22,099 nucleotides of DNA from CAZYXZ01 sp964651395 (GTDB lineage Bacteria > Actinomycetota > Actinomycetes > BP-191): assembly GCA_964651395.1 (NCBI GenBank), contig CAZYXZ010000056.1, forward strand, positions 1 to 22,099, read 5' to 3'. The notes under the pieces are model-generated. The model made no database searches. It was not told where the DNA came from and saw nothing but the letters and a program-made list of their open reading frames with translations. The position numbers and the translations under genes are program-made. Shown piece by piece: positions 1 to 7,562 of the stretch (position 1 is its first letter; the number at the start of each line of letters is the position of its first letter).

Positions 1-766
1 GCTCACCACCCGACCGGATATGCCCCACCAACCCACGCAAGTTCGCCAGCGTGTGGTTGAACGACGTCGAGAGCAGCGCGATCGGCCGGTCCGTGTCGTT
101 CGGCGCCGCCGCTGCGTTGGCCTCGGCGAAGCTGCCGAAGTCGACGGCGAGGTCGCCGCCGGCCGCCTTCTCCAGGACCTTCGACATCTCCTCGACGCGT
201 CGCTGGAGGGCATCCCGCTCGGACCGCGCCTCCTTCCGCATGCGCCAGACGACGGTCGACAGGCTGGAGTTGAACCAGGCGATGCCCGGGAAGATCGGCG
301 CGATGAGCACGAGGGCGCCGGCGTTGCGCAGGTTCAGCGTGTCCGACAGTGCGGCGGCGAGGACGAGCCCCGCCGAGGCGACCAGTCCGAGCACGATCGA
401 CTGCGCCTTCGGCATCGACACGGCGGCGAAGAGGACGAGCGGGAGGTAGAGGAGCCAGAACGGGCCGCGGACGCCGTTGCTCGCCGCGACGGCGCCGGTG
501 ACGAACACCAGGTTGAGGGTGAGGATCGCCGCGCGGAACGCGGTGATGTTGTTGCGGATCGCCTCGCTCTTCGCCTCCCAGGTGGCCAGTCCGGTCAGCA
601 GGATCGCCACGAAGCAGCCCACCGCGGCCCAGATCAAGACCCACTGGAGGTCGATCGCGCCCTCGTCGCCGTACCGGTCGGTGATGAACGCCGACGTCAG
701 CGCCAGGCCGATGGCCAGCCACGTCGCCATGGCGGCCACCTGGCTCATGCGCCGCGAGAAGTCCAC
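1..766 (-). CDS. Methyl-accepting chemotaxis protein, N-terminal part (cut by window edge)
   Basis: This is a transmembrane chemoreceptor that would pass signals through CheW to the CheA kinase. The 255 codons in the window encode six probable membrane helices (about residues 10-28, 42-60, 76-95, 103-117, 122-140 and 149-165), with no large extracytoplasmic domain. A charged coiled coil follows (about 170-200), then a HAMP-like segment containing LEKAAGGDLAVDF and the start of the signalling helix. The rest of the signalling domain lies beyond base 1. I chose GTG at 766 because a GGGGG Shine-Dalgarno-like run lies 5 nt upstream and overlaps the cheW stop; ATG at 748 has no such site. The gene begins 9 bp after cheW, so the two are surely cotranscribed. 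Sensing is probably through the membrane domain itself, which is inference. The MCP call rests on the HAMP-like region and the CheW neighbour. Confidence 0.85.
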   Translation of the reverse strand, partial: MDFSRRMSQVAAMATWLAIGLALTSAFITDRYGDEGAIDLQWVLIWAAVGCFVAILLTGLATWEAKSEAIRNNITAFRAAILTLNLVFVTGAVAASNGVRGPFWLLYLPLVLFAAVSMPKAQSIVLGLVASAGLVLAAALSDTLNLRNAGALVLIAPIFPGIAWFNSSLSTVVWRMRKEARSERDALQRRVEEMSKVLEKAAGGDLAVDFGSFAEANAAAAPNDTDRPIALLSTSFNHTLANLRGLVGHIRSGGE

Positions 767-775
767 CCCGGCCCC

Positions 776-1228
776 CTAGCCCGCTCGTCGCACGGACGGG
801 ATCCGGCCGCGCAACGCGAAGACGGCGCCGGTGTCGATGAGGGCGACCGGTTCACCGTTGTGCATGACCTGGCCGCGCAGGAGCGAGCCGGCGTCCGGCG
901 AGAGCGTGACGAGTGCGGGGTCCACCGCGTCCTCGTCCACCTCGATGACTCCCTCGACGCGCTCGGCCACGACGCCGACGGTGACCTGGGCGCGGCTCAG
1001 GAGCACGAGGCGGCTGGCCGCCGTCGCCGGCACTTCCCCCCCGCCCAAAGACAGCAGCAGCCGCAGGTCGAGGACGCCGAGGATCCGACCGCGCCAGTTG
1101 GCCACGCCCGCGACCCACGCCGGGGTCCCCGGTACGCGCGTCAGCCAGGGCAGGCGGCCCACCTCGGCCACGTCGGCCATCGGCAGGCCGAATCGGCCTC
1201 CCGAGAGCCGTACGACCACGTAGCTCAC
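776..1228 (-). CDS. cheW: Chemotaxis coupling protein CheW
   Basis: CheW is a cytoplasmic adaptor that bridges chemoreceptors and the CheA histidine kinase. The 150-aa protein is a single CheW domain. It begins with a strand of the SYVVVRLSGGRFGLPM type, followed by the conserved WVAGVANWRGRILGVLDLR segment (about residues 38-57), and ends with a strand around GEPVALIDTGAVFAL. I chose GTG at 1228 because GAGGAG lies about 5 nt upstream and the CheW fold begins immediately; the open frame continues upstream to 1663 but has no CheW-like content there. It is followed after 9 bp by the chemoreceptor gene. A sigma-28-type promoter lies about 80 bp upstream. No cheA, cheY or flagellar gene is in the window. 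Confidence 0.93.
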   Translation of the reverse strand: MSYVVVRLSGGRFGLPMADVAEVGRLPWLTRVPGTPAWVAGVANWRGRILGVLDLRLLLSLGGGEVPATAASRLVLLSRAQVTVGVVAERVEGVIEVDEDAVDPALVTLSPDAGSLLRGQVMHNGEPVALIDTGAVFALRGRIPSVRRAG

Positions 1229-1305
1229 GCACGCTCCTCGCGCTGGCCGGGCCTGCGAAGGCACGGCGGTGCGGGCAGGTTGAACAGCACGCCCCGCCCG
1301 TTCGG

Positions 1306-1332
1306 TTATCGGCGCTGTCCAGTCTCTCTTGA
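1306..1332 (-). promoter_or_regulatory. Sigma-28 (FliA/WhiG)-type promoter for cheW-MCP
   Basis: On the minus strand TCAA (1332-1329) is followed by exactly 15 nt and then GCCGATAA (1313-1306). The known consensus for FliA, SigD and WhiG is TAAA-N15-GCCGATAA, so the -10 matches 8 of 8 and the -35 core 3 of 4. The -10 includes the stop codon of the preceding DUF6113 gene. The predicted start near 1299 gives a leader of about 70 nt to the cheW GTG. That a motility gene follows makes chance less likely. The assignment is inference from sequence. Confidence 0.7.
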
Positions 1333-1671
1333 ACCGGCCCCCGAGGGCACCCCCGCGATCCCTAGGGACGCGGCGGCGGCACCGAGTACGACCAGGCCGA
1401 ACGACGGCCAGTCGGCGAGCAGCGCCAGATCGCCCTCCGGTCGGCCCAAACCGAGCACGAGCGTGACGGCGAGCCACGCGACGCCGGGCATCGCGGCCCC
1501 CGCGGTGCCCCCGCCCGGTCCGCGGAAGGCGCGGGCCAGGAAGAAGTTGGCCGGCAGCACGAGCACGAGCCCGACCGGGAGGAAGGGCACCGGGGCGACC
1601 GGGAGCAGGAAGACGCCCAGGACGGCTGTGTAGGCGCCCAGGAGGGCACCCACCGCTCTCCATGCGGTCAC
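1306..1671 (-). CDS. DUF6113-like small membrane protein
   Basis: This 121-aa hydrophobic protein has about four predicted membrane helices (about residues 5-25, 29-47, 60-76 and 88-105) and a short basic C-terminus. Its size, helix pattern and position directly after mshB match the actinobacterial DUF6113 family; the function is unknown. The GTG start at 1671 overlaps the mshB stop as GTGA (4 bp), which points to translational coupling with mshB. Its last codons CGC CGA TAA carry the -10 box of the downstream cheW promoter. The family name is from recalled gene neighbourhoods, not from a search. Confidence 0.75.
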   Translation of the reverse strand: MTAWRAVGALLGAYTAVLGVFLLPVAPVPFLPVGLVLVLPANFFLARAFRGPGGGTAGAAMPGVAWLAVTLVLGLGRPEGDLALLADWPSFGLVVLGAAAASLGIAGVPSGAGSRETGQRR

Positions 1672-2537
1672 AGGCCGGCGAAGAGGTCTTGTTCTCTGCC
1701 GTCCGGGCCGGCGCCAGGGCCTCGCTCGCCCTTGGTGAGGATGTAGTGCTCCGTGCCGAAAGCCGTGCGCGACTCCTCGTCGGGAAGCGCGAAGAACGGG
1801 GCGTCCGGGGCGATCTGGCTGCGGTGCGCGCGCATGGCTGCCAGTTTCGCGTCCAGGTGGTCGGCAGCGACGATCTCGGTGGTGATCAGCTCGTCCGGCG
1901 TACCGAAGGGCAGGTCGTCGACCGACTCGACGCCCTCGAAGAAGCTGTTGCCGGTCGCCTTGAACCGCTCGATGCCCTCGGCCAGCATCTTCTTGCTGAT
2001 CGCCGTGTAGTAGAGCTTGCTCGGCGACCAGGGTGCACCGGCGTCGGGGTAGCGGTCGGCGTCCGCGCTCGCCTCGAAGGCCAGCATCGTCACGCGGTGC
2101 GCCTGGATGTGGTCAGGGTGGCCGTAGGTGCCGATCTCGTCATAGGTGACGATCACCTGGGGGCGCACCGCACGGAGGATGCGCACGAGCCGACCCGTGG
2201 CCTCCTCGAGGTCGGCCTGCCAGAAGCTGTCGGCGCGGTCGTTGCTCGGCACACCCATCATCCCGCTGTCCCGGTACGGGCCGAGGAAGCGCTGGTCCTC
2301 GACACCCAGTGCTGCGCAGGCAGCCGCGAGCTCGCCCTCGCGGTACGCCCCGAGCGTCGCCGCGTGCTGCTCGAGGTCGGCGGCGACGATCTCGCCCTCC
2401 TCGCCGCGCGTGCAGGTGACGAGCGTGACGTGGGCGCCCTCGGCGGCGTACTTCGCCATCGTCGCGCCGGTCGCGATCGCCTCGTCGTCGGGGTGCGCGT
2501 GCACCAAGACCATGCGTCGGTCGGCGTTGAGACTCAT
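1668..2537 (-). CDS. mshB: N-acetyl-GlcN-inositol deacetylase MshB (mycothiol biosynthesis)
   Basis: MshB is a zinc-dependent deacetylase that converts GlcNAc-inositol to GlcN-inositol, the second enzymatic step of mycothiol synthesis. The 289-aa protein is of PIG-L/LmbE type. The N-terminal HAHPDDEA motif supplies zinc ligands H15 and D18, and TYGHPDH (about 137-143) supplies H143, with D17, Y138 and H140 in the positions known to act in M. tuberculosis MshB. The segment VTLVTCTRGEEGEI (37-50) also fits MshB. ATG at 2537 has AGGA about 8 nt upstream. It lies 25 bp after typA and overlaps the DUF6113 gene by 4 bp. The related enzyme Mca (mycothiol conjugate amidase) is an alternative, but the MshB-DUF6113 pairing and the length favour MshB. 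Confidence 0.88.
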   Translation of the reverse strand: MSLNADRRMVLVHAHPDDEAIATGATMAKYAAEGAHVTLVTCTRGEEGEIVAADLEQHAATLGAYREGELAAACAALGVEDQRFLGPYRDSGMMGVPSNDRADSFWQADLEEATGRLVRILRAVRPQVIVTYDEIGTYGHPDHIQAHRVTMLAFEASADADRYPDAGAPWSPSKLYYTAISKKMLAEGIERFKATGNSFFEGVESVDDLPFGTPDELITTEIVAADHLDAKLAAMRAHRSQIAPDAPFFALPDEESRTAFGTEHYILTKGERGPGAGPDGREQDLFAGL

Positions 2538-2562
2538 GCGACGAATCCTGCCCTAGTGCGGG

Positions 2563-4416
2563 CTAGTCGGCCGCGAGGGCTGCCTTCGCGCGCTTGCCGC
2601 GGCCGCGCTCGCGCTCGGAGGCGTCGAGGACCACCTTGCGCAGGCGCACCTGCTTGGGGGTCACCTCCACGCACTCGTCCTCGCGGATGAACTCGAGAGC
2701 CTGCTCCAGGGACAGGGAGCGCGGCGGGATCAGCCGGACCAGCTCGTCGCCGGTCGACGAGCGGATGTTGGTGAGCTTCTTCTCCTTGGTCGGGTTGACG
2801 TCCATGTCGTCCGAGCGCGAGTTCTCGCCGACGATCATTCCCTCGTAGACCTCGGTGCCCGGCGCCACGAACATCGTGCCGCGCTCCTGCAGGTTCATCA
2901 GCGCGTAGGACGTCGTGGGGCCTCTGCGGTCCGCAACCAGCGAGCCCGTGGGCCGCGTGCGCAGCTCACCGTGCCACGGCTCGTAACCGTCGAAGACGTG
3001 GTGCAGGATCCCGGTGCCCCGCGTCTCGGTGAGGAACTCGGTGCGGAAGCCGATCAGCCCGCGAGCCGGCACGACGTAGTCCATGCGTACCCAGCCGGTG
3101 CCGTGGTTGACCATCTGCAGGAGCCGGCCCTTGCGCAGCGCGAGCAGCTGAGTGACGACGCCGAGGTAGTCGTCGGGCACGTCGATGGCCAGCCGTTCCA
3201 TCGGCTCGCAGACCTTGCCGTCGACGACGCGCGTGACGACCTGCGGCTTGCCGACGGTGAGCTCGAACCCTTCGCGGCGCATGATCTCGACCAGGATCGC
3301 CAGCTGCAGCTCCCCGCGCCCCTGCACCTCCCAGGTGTCCGGCCGCTCGGTGGGCAGCACGCGGATCGCGACGTTGCCGACCAGCTCGGCGTCGAGCCGG
3401 TTGCGGAGCAGGCGGGCGGTGAGCTTCTTGCCGTCGGTGCCGGCCAGCGGCGAGGTGTTGATGCCCAGTGTCATCGACAGGCTCGGCTCGTCGACCGTGA
3501 TGACCGGCAGCGGTCGCGGGTCGTCCACGTCGGCGAGCGTGTCGCCGATCGTGACCTCGGGCAGTCCCGCGATCGCGATGATCTCGCCGGGCCCGGCCTC
3601 GGCGGCGTCGACCCGGTCGAGCGCCTCGGTGACGTAGAGCTCGGTGATCTTCACGCGGTCGACCTCGCCGGTGTGCCGGCACCAGGCGACGGTCTGACCC
3701 TTCCGGATCGTGCCCTGGTGGATGCGGCAGATGCCGAGCCGGCCGAGGTAGGGCGACGCGTCAAGGTTCGTGACCAGCGCCTGGAGCGGGTGCCCCTCCT
3801 CGTACGACGGAGCGGGCACCGTCGCGAGGATGGTCTCGAAGAGCGGCTTGAGGTCCGTCCCGGTCACTGCGGCGTCCAGCGACGCGAACCCGGCCTTCGC
3901 GTTGCAGTAGACGATCGGGAAGTCGATCTGGTCCTCGGTCGCGTCGAGGTCCATGAACAGCTCGTACACCTCGTCGATGACCTCGATGATGCGCGCGTCG
4001 GGGCGGTCGACCTTGTTGACCACCAGCACGACCGGCAGCTTCTGCTCGAGCGCCTTGCGCAGCACGAAGCGGGTCTGCGGCAGCGGGCCCTCGCTCGCGT
4101 CGACGAGGAGCAGGACGCCGTCGACCATCGTCAGCCCGCGCTCGACCTCGCCGCCGAAGTCCGCGTGACCCGGCGTGTCGATGATGTTGACCTTCACCGC
4201 GCCGTAGCGGACCGCGGTGTTCTTCGCGAGGATCGTGATGCCCTTCTCACGCTCCAGGTCCATGGAGTCCATGACGCGCTCGTTCACGTCGCCCATGTCG
4301 GCCTGGTGCTGCGTGAACGCCCCGCTCTGCCACAGCATCGCGTCGACGAGCGTGGTCTTCCCGTGGTCGACGTGCGCGACGATCGCCACATTGCGGAGGT
4401 CGTCGCGGGCAGACAT
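2563..4416 (-). CDS. typA: Translational GTPase TypA/BipA
   Basis: TypA is a ribosome-associated GTPase of the EF-G family involved in stress and low-temperature ribosome function. The 617-aa protein shows G1 AHVDHGKT (residues 14-21), the switch I motif EREKGITI, G3 DTPGHADF and G4 NKVD, followed by the EF-G-like domains and the TypA C-terminal region. Two TypA hallmarks are PARGLIGFRTEFLTETRGTG and the conserved VYEGMIVGENSR. The length is normal for the family (about 610-635). I chose ATG at 4416 because the family begins with this short lead into the G1 strand. The frame stays open to 4710, but that stretch overlaps the NUDIX gene and has no TypA character. The ribosome binding site is weak (GGAACGG about 10 nt upstream). 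It probably belongs to an operon with the upstream NUDIX gene and downstream mshB. Confidence 0.96.
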   Translation of the reverse strand: MSARDDLRNVAIVAHVDHGKTTLVDAMLWQSGAFTQHQADMGDVNERVMDSMDLEREKGITILAKNTAVRYGAVKVNIIDTPGHADFGGEVERGLTMVDGVLLLVDASEGPLPQTRFVLRKALEQKLPVVLVVNKVDRPDARIIEVIDEVYELFMDLDATEDQIDFPIVYCNAKAGFASLDAAVTGTDLKPLFETILATVPAPSYEEGHPLQALVTNLDASPYLGRLGICRIHQGTIRKGQTVAWCRHTGEVDRVKITELYVTEALDRVDAAEAGPGEIIAIAGLPEVTIGDTLADVDDPRPLPVITVDEPSLSMTLGINTSPLAGTDGKKLTARLLRNRLDAELVGNVAIRVLPTERPDTWEVQGRGELQLAILVEIMRREGFELTVGKPQVVTRVVDGKVCEPMERLAIDVPDDYLGVVTQLLALRKGRLLQMVNHGTGWVRMDYVVPARGLIGFRTEFLTETRGTGILHHVFDGYEPWHGELRTRPTGSLVADRRGPTTSYALMNLQERGTMFVAPGTEVYEGMIVGENSRSDDMDVNPTKEKKLTNIRSSTGDELVRLIPPRSLSLEQALEFIREDECVEVTPKQVRLRKVVLDASERERGRGKRAKAALAAD

Positions 4417-4466
4417 GGGTGATCCGTTCCAGTCGAGAAGGGGTGGGCGCTGCGATGGCAGCAGGC

Positions 4467-5528
4467 TCAGTCTACGCGGTGCAGCAGGGGGGGCAGCGCG
4501 GCCACGATCGGGGCGTCCGCAGGGATCCACTCCACGTCGCCGAGCTCGTCCTCCGACAGCCACCGCACCGCGGAGTGATCGCTGAGTCTGATCTCTCCCT
4601 CGAGCACGCTCGCAGCCCACACGCGGAGCAGGTACCGACCGTCGCCCACCGCGACCTCCGGCCCCACCCGGTCGTGCACCTGCAGCCGAAGGCCCAGCTC
4701 CTCCGCGCATTCGCGCACGAGCGCATCGTGCTCGGTCTCACCGGGTTCCACCTTGCCGCCCGGGAACTCCCACAAGCCGGCGAGCGCCGGCGGCTCGGAG
4801 CGCTGCGCCGACAGGACGCGTCCGTCGCGGATCACCGCCGCGCCGACGACGAGCTGTACCTCGTCCGGCTCCGCGGGCGCATCGGCGTCCGGTCGCACGT
4901 CGAACCCGGCACGCGACATCACCCGGACCAACTGCTGACGCTGCGCGGTCGTCAGCGCGACGTTCGCGCCGGTCCACGAGGCGCCCACGACGAGAAGGCT
5001 GGTGCGTGCGCGCGTCAGGTGCAGCGCGCGCGGCTCGGCGGCGACCAGGCTCCGCAGGGCGGCGGCCGTCAGCACGCCGCGCTCCGCCCCGCCGTCGTCG
5101 GTGGTGAGCGTGTAGCGCAGGCCGTCCCGCGCGAGCCACCAGAGCAGCTCGGTGAAGAAGACCCTCGTGATCTCCGCACGGGCCTCGTCGTCGAGGGCGA
5201 GCCAGTCGGCACCGAGCACCTGGTCGGGCACGGGCCAGTCGCGCGGCTGCCCGCCGACCGCGCGCAGCCCGAACGTGGGATGGATCCGGTACCAGCGCGT
5301 GCCCACCGCCGCCCTGGGCGGCCCGGATCCCGCGCGGTACGCCCGCAGGCCCTGCAGCAGCACGTACCCGAGGCGCAGCCCGGCGATCGACAGCGCGAGC
5401 GCGACGACGTACGGCCGCGTGGCCGGCCACAGCCCGCCGACCAGACCGAGCAGCCCGAGCAGGCCGACCAGCACGATGGCGTAGGCGCCGAACCGGTACA
5501 GCCGCGTCGGTGCCGGGTCTTCCCCCAC
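4467..5528 (-). CDS. Membrane-anchored NUDIX hydrolase with unassigned middle domain
   Basis: NUDIX enzymes hydrolyse nucleoside diphosphate-linked compounds, often oxidised nucleotides. The last 130 residues of this 353-aa protein form a MutT-like domain: EFPGGKVEPGET then VRECAEELGL, giving a complete Nudix box (G258, E264, R272, E273, E276, E277). Two hydrophobic helices (about 14-33 and 40-60) precede it. Residues about 75-215 contain WYRIHPTFGL and a segment rich in Trp and Leu that I do not recognise. A two-helix anchor plus unknown domain plus MutT is not the usual short MutT layout. The start is GTG at 5528; the ribosome binding site is weak, and the frame is open further upstream but that stretch is antisense to the divergent pterin dehydratase gene. 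It lies 50 bp before typA and probably heads that operon. The substrate is unknown. Confidence 0.82.
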   Translation of the reverse strand: MGEDPAPTRLYRFGAYAIVLVGLLGLLGLVGGLWPATRPYVVALALSIAGLRLGYVLLQGLRAYRAGSGPPRAAVGTRWYRIHPTFGLRAVGGQPRDWPVPDQVLGADWLALDDEARAEITRVFFTELLWWLARDGLRYTLTTDDGGAERGVLTAAALRSLVAAEPRALHLTRARTSLLVVGASWTGANVALTTAQRQQLVRVMSRAGFDVRPDADAPAEPDEVQLVVGAAVIRDGRVLSAQRSEPPALAGLWEFPGGKVEPGETEHDALVRECAEELGLRLQVHDRVGPEVAVGDGRYLLRVWAASVLEGEIRLSDHSAVRWLSEDELGDVEWIPADAPIVAALPPLLHRVD

Positions 5529-5588
5529 GGGCCGAGCCTGCCACGATGCGAGACTGGGAACCCCCCGCGAGCCGAGGAGTGGTGCGCC

Positions 5589-5900
5589 ATGCCGGAGCTG
5601 CAGTCCGCCGAGTTCATCCGGCTCTGGATGGCCGACCACCCGGACTGGTCCGGTGACACCGACCAGATCACCCGCGACGTCGAGGCGCCCACCTTCCTCG
5701 ACGGCATCGCCCTCGTGACGGCGGTCGCGGCGGTCGCGGAGAACATGGACCACCACCCGGACATCGACATCCGGTGGCGCACGAGCACGTTCCGGCTCTC
5801 CACGCACTCGGCCGGCGGCGTGACCGAGCTCGACCTCGACCTGGCCGGCCACATCGACACGCTGGTCAACGGCCTCGGGCACGGGACGTCCGTCACCTGA
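5589..5900 (+). CDS. Pterin-4a-carbinolamine dehydratase family protein
   Basis: The family dehydrates 4a-hydroxytetrahydropterin, recycling the cofactor of aromatic amino acid hydroxylases; in many actinobacteria its real role is unclear. The 103-aa protein has the diagnostic stretch ENMDHHPDIDIRW (residues 51-63), then FRLSTHSAGGVT and the acidic DLDLAGHID ending, which matches the active-site histidine pair, second histidine and aspartate of the family. The length is typical (about 95-110). ATG at 5589 follows GAGGAG by about 9 nt. It is divergent from the NUDIX gene with 60 bp between start codons. A GAGACT box about 38 nt upstream could be its -10 element. No phenylalanine hydroxylase gene is nearby. 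Confidence 0.93.
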   Translation: MPELQSAEFIRLWMADHPDWSGDTDQITRDVEAPTFLDGIALVTAVAAVAENMDHHPDIDIRWRTSTFRLSTHSAGGVTELDLDLAGHIDTLVNGLGHGTSVT

Positions 5901-5986
5901 TGGGTGAGCGGGCAGAGCAGGCCGTGCAGGCCGGCGGTGCGGTCGGCGCCTTCCCGCCGGGTCATGACCTGCCGCGCACGGGGCGC

Positions 5987-6883
5987 ATGTCGTTGGGTCC
6001 CGTGCCCGCCGGACTGGTGCTGCGAACGACCGCGATGAGCCACGGCTGGTGCAGCCTCGCGCCCACGGCGTACGACGAGGGCAACGACCGCCTGCACCGC
6101 ACCCTCACCCTTCCCGACGCCGGGCCGCTCACCGTCACGGTCACGCAGTCCGCCGGGGGACGCCTGCAGGTGTCCTGGGGGCGGGTGAAGGGCAGCTGCG
6201 CCGACCGGATCGCGATCAAGGCGCAGCTGCGGCACATGCTCGCCCTCGACGACGACCTGTCGGAGCTGCACGACGCGTGCCGGGCGTCGGCCGACCTCGC
6301 CTGGGCAGCGGACCGGCAGCTCGGCCGCCTGCTGCGCTCGCCCAGCGTCTTCGAGGACCTGGTCAAGACGCTCGCGACGACGAACTGCTCATGGGCGCTG
6401 ACCGAGCTGATCTGCACGCGCCTGGTCGAGACGCTCGGCGCGAAAGGACCGGCCGGGGAGCGCGCCTTCCCGACGCCGCGCGCCGTCGTCCGGGCCGGCG
6501 AGCGTCATCTCACCGACGTCGTCCGGGTCGGCTACCGGGCCCGCGCCTTCGTCGAGCTGGCCGAGGCCGTCGCCTCGCGGCGGCTGAAGCCGGAACGCTG
6601 GTTCGACCCGGCCCTGACCGACGCGGAGGTCAACGCGGAGATCCAGGCGCTGCGCGGCTTCGGCCCGTACGCCGCCGAAGGCATGCTCGGACTGCTCGGC
6701 CGGCCACGCGGGCTGGCCATCGACTCCTGGGTCCGCGCGAAGCTGCCGCGGCTGCTGGGCGTGGCCACGCTGTCGGACAAGGCGATCACGGCGCGCTACG
6801 CGCCGCTCGGCCGGTGGGCCGGTGCGGGGCTGTGGCTCGAGCTGACCCGCGACTGGCACGAGGAGACCGCCACCTCCGGGTAG
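5987..6883 (+). CDS. HhH-GPD family DNA glycosylase (AlkA-like)
   Basis: This is a base-excision repair glycosylase that would remove damaged (probably alkylated or oxidised) bases from DNA. The 298-aa protein has an N-terminal beta region (about 1-80) typical of AlkA/OGG1-type enzymes and then a helical domain. The helix-hairpin-helix is ALRGFGPYAAEGMLGLLG (221-238), with the catalytic aspartate D246 in LAIDSWVR. No four-cysteine iron-sulphur cluster is visible, so it is not an EndoIII/MutY type. I chose ATG at 5987, where the conserved part begins. ATG at 5900, overlapping the stop of the previous gene as TGATG, would add 29 low-complexity residues and is a real alternative. The damaged base cannot be told from sequence. 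Confidence 0.86.
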   Translation: MSLGPVPAGLVLRTTAMSHGWCSLAPTAYDEGNDRLHRTLTLPDAGPLTVTVTQSAGGRLQVSWGRVKGSCADRIAIKAQLRHMLALDDDLSELHDACRASADLAWAADRQLGRLLRSPSVFEDLVKTLATTNCSWALTELICTRLVETLGAKGPAGERAFPTPRAVVRAGERHLTDVVRVGYRARAFVELAEAVASRRLKPERWFDPALTDAEVNAEIQALRGFGPYAAEGMLGLLGRPRGLAIDSWVRAKLPRLLGVATLSDKAITARYAPLGRWAGAGLWLELTRDWHEETATSG

Positions 6884-6892
6884 GCCCATCCC

Positions 6893-7540
6893 ATGACGCG
6901 CCGCCACGCCCTGCTGGTCGCCCTGCTCCTGTCCGGGTGCGCCGGGCGGACCGTCCCGGCGCCCCCGTCGCCGTCCGCCTCGACCGCGGCGCCCGCCGTC
7001 CGCCCGACTCCGCCGCACGTGCATTCGACCGTGGTCGTCGACTACCGGATCGAGGTACGGGCCACGCATGGGGTGGCCGACTTCGCACGGGTCGTCGAGG
7101 CCACCTTGTCCGACGCGCGCGGCTGGCAGCGCGCGGACTTCCGGCTCCGGCGTACGGCGAACGCCCGGTTCGTCGTCGTCGTCGCCGAAGGCGACGTCGT
7201 CGACCGGCTCTGCCTGCCCTACGACACCTACGGCGAGTACTCGTGCCAGAACGGCCCGGTGGTCGCGCTCAACGCGGAACGCTGGCGGGAGGGGACCCCC
7301 GAGTGGACCGGCGACCTGGCCACCTACCGGCAGATGCTGGTCAACCACGAGGTCGGCCACCTGCTCGGCCAGCACCACCCCGCTCAGCAGTGCCCGCAAC
7401 CGGGCCGGCCGGCCGCCGTCATGTCGCAGCAGAGCACCGAGCTGCGCGGCTGCCTGCCGAACCCCTGGCCCCTGGACTGGGAGATCGTGCTGGCCTCGCG
7501 GCACGCCGAGCCGCTCGCCCCGCCGTACGAGAAGGAGTAG
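6893..7540 (+). CDS. DUF3152 lipoprotein with zinc-metalloprotease-like motif
   Basis: This is a predicted secreted lipoprotein of 215 aa. A short signal peptide ends in the lipobox LLSGC, so the mature protein would start at C16 and be lipid-anchored on the outside of the cell membrane. A Pro/Ala/Ser-rich linker (about 20-42) leads to the folded domain. That domain carries HEVGHLLGQHH (152-162), a full HExxHxxGxxH zinc site, followed by VMSQQ with M177 in the place of a Met-turn, as in metzincins. Four cysteines after the lipobox (C107, C118, C167, C187) could form disulphides. The overall pattern matches the actinobacterial DUF3152 family, whose substrate is not known. ATG at 6893 is 9 bp after the glycosylase gene; its ribosome binding site is poor. 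Confidence 0.85.
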   Translation: MTRRHALLVALLLSGCAGRTVPAPPSPSASTAAPAVRPTPPHVHSTVVVDYRIEVRATHGVADFARVVEATLSDARGWQRADFRLRRTANARFVVVVAEGDVVDRLCLPYDTYGEYSCQNGPVVALNAERWREGTPEWTGDLATYRQMLVNHEVGHLLGQHHPAQQCPQPGRPAAVMSQQSTELRGCLPNPWPLDWEIVLASRHAEPLAPPYEKE

Positions 7541-7549
7541 CGGGCCCAC

Positions 7550-7555
7550 TACCCT
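7550..7555 (+). promoter_or_regulatory. -10 box TACCCT before the YchF-like gene
   Basis: TACCCT lies 7 nt ahead of the GTG at 7563, directly after the stop of the DUF3152 gene. There is no Shine-Dalgarno sequence. This fits a leaderless transcript starting at or next to the GTG. No clear -35 is visible. Confidence 0.5.
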
Positions 7556-7562
7556 GGGCCCG

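Noticed and set aside
20..1633. Long plus-strand open frame (537 codons) across the MCP and cheW genes
   Set aside because: It is antisense to two clear genes, has runs of Arg/Glu/Asp/His typical of GC-rich shadow frames and no domain-like content.
2971..4422. Long plus-strand open frame of 483 codons
   Set aside because: It lies wholly antisense to typA and shows only low-complexity Asp/Val/Leu/Arg composition.
4417..4710. N-terminal extension of typA
   Set aside because: The TypA family starts at the short lead to the G1 motif; the extension overlaps the NUDIX 3' end and is low-complexity.
5900..5986. Earlier ATG for the DNA glycosylase
   Set aside because: It would add 29 residues without family likeness. 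The TGATG overlap keeps it possible, so it is recorded as an alternative rather than chosen.
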